Source of the DNA: Candidatus Nanohalarchaeota archaeon
GTDB taxonomy: Archaea; EX4484-52; B79-G9
Reading direction: 5' to 3'
NCBI GenBank assembly: GCA_017610545.1
Contig: JAFCBV010000051.1
Location: forward strand, 1-5,419
Length of the DNA: 5,419 nt
In this document: in pieces, positions 4,951 to 5,419 of the stretch
How the letters are laid out: each line of letters begins with the position of its first letter
Numbering within the stretch: position 1 is the first letter of the stretch
Position numbers and translations under genes: made by a program
Notes under the pieces: model-generated
Told to the model about the DNA's origin: nothing
Databases searched by the model: none
What the model saw: only the letters and a program-made list of their open reading frames with translations

Positions 4951-5419
4951 TTACGAAACAAATTTCATCAATTCTCTGGGGTTCCTTAATAATTGAAGTG
5001 GATTTTGTATGGCTCCGGCCAAACACCCACAATTAGAACAATCCGCGTCTGCAAAGCATCTTCGTGGTTTCCACGAAACATCAAAGTGCAGCACTTCATC
5101 ACCCCAATGGCAAAACCCAACATGGTTTGGAAACTCATACCATTTTATCATTGATTTTGTCAAAAGAAAATGATGGGGGTATTTAGATTTCACCCTATTT
5201 AGTTCCTTGACTATCATCTTTCGCTCATCATTCTTAATAGCCATTGAAATTTTGACATCAGCACCGGATGCGCAAATATTACATACCACCCCTCGAAACC
5301 CATTCTCCTTTGCTAATTTTACAACATCCTCAAGCTCTTTGTAATTGTCTTTTGTCAGAGTCATGTTAATTGCAACACGCTTGTCCCCGGAATAATTTTT
5401 AAAAAAAAAAAAAAAAGTG
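4951..5419 (-). CDS. Radical-SAM-like protein, C-terminal fragment with cysteine cluster
   Basis: This is the C-terminal portion of a larger protein. An internal Met at 5364 gives 137 aa, but the frame stays open upstream with plausible sequence (KNYSGDKRVAIN, 5365-5400) until a poly-A/T run at the edge. The real start is outside the window. The segment INMTLTKDNYKELEDVVKLAKENGFRGVVCNI resembles the later beta-alpha units of a radical SAM TIM barrel. After it come one Cys in GFCHWGD and a cluster RRCFADADCSNCGC, spaced C-x5-C-x2-C-x-C. This resembles the auxiliary-cluster regions (SPASM/Twitch-type or DUF3463-type) that bind a second Fe-S cluster. The CxxxCxxC motif that binds the SAM-cleaving cluster would lie upstream and is not visible, so the assignment is by inference. 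Only 9 bases separate its stop from that of the convergent pentapeptide gene. Confidence 0.7.
   Translation of the reverse strand, partial: TFFFFFKNYSGDKRVAINMTLTKDNYKELEDVVKLAKENGFRGVVCNICASGADVKISMAIKNDERKMIVKELNRVKSKYPHHFLLTKSMIKWYEFPNHVGFCHWGDEVLHFDVSWKPRRCFADADCSNCGCLAGAIQNPLQLLRNPRELMKFVS
5401..5416. other. 16-A homopolymer at the window edge
   Basis: A run of 16 A follows TTTTT within the last 20 bases. Read as the minus strand of the flanking gene it would encode five consecutive Phe, which does not suit the radical SAM barrel. It is probably a low-quality end or assembly artefact. Confidence 0.55.

Overview
The window looks like a gene-dense archaeal contig, probably the whole contig, with both ends truncating genes. 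Three things point to Archaea: a RIO1-type kinase, an archaeal-style MinD-like ATPase, and AT-rich TATA boxes placed about 25-27 nt upstream of several start codons, which predicts leaderless mRNAs. The gene set and small proteins would suit a DPANN-type genome, but that placement is an impression and not shown by the sequence.

Layout. The left edge (1-491, +) holds the C-terminal two thirds of a RIO1 kinase whose first ~60 bases are out of frame. It meets a minus-strand six-helix membrane protein (488-1264) stop-to-stop. Upstream of that, also on the minus strand, are a MinD/ParA-family P-loop ATPase (1300-2067), a possible 22-codon basic micro-ORF (2153-2221) and an 87-aa two-helix membrane protein (2218-2481). 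The micro-ORF overlaps the 87-aa gene in an ATGA junction. Three short perfect palindromes are packed into 43 bp between the micro-ORF and the MinD promoter.

The right half is a divergent pair. An eight-bladed PQQ-like beta-propeller (2551-3864, -) and a tandem pentapeptide-repeat protein (3916-4941, +) appear to share one symmetric TATA box (TTATAA, 3888-3893). Both ATGs lie 25-27 nt from its centre, so both transcripts should be leaderless and co-regulated. Neither protein has a signal peptide or membrane segment, so both are predicted to be cytoplasmic interaction scaffolds. The pair is the best candidate here for an undescribed functional unit. The right edge (4951-end, -) is the C-terminal part of a radical-SAM-like protein ending in a cysteine cluster. 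It is cut by the window edge in a 16-A homopolymer.

No RNA genes, CRISPR arrays, insertion sequences or gene-free stretches over 300 bases were seen.
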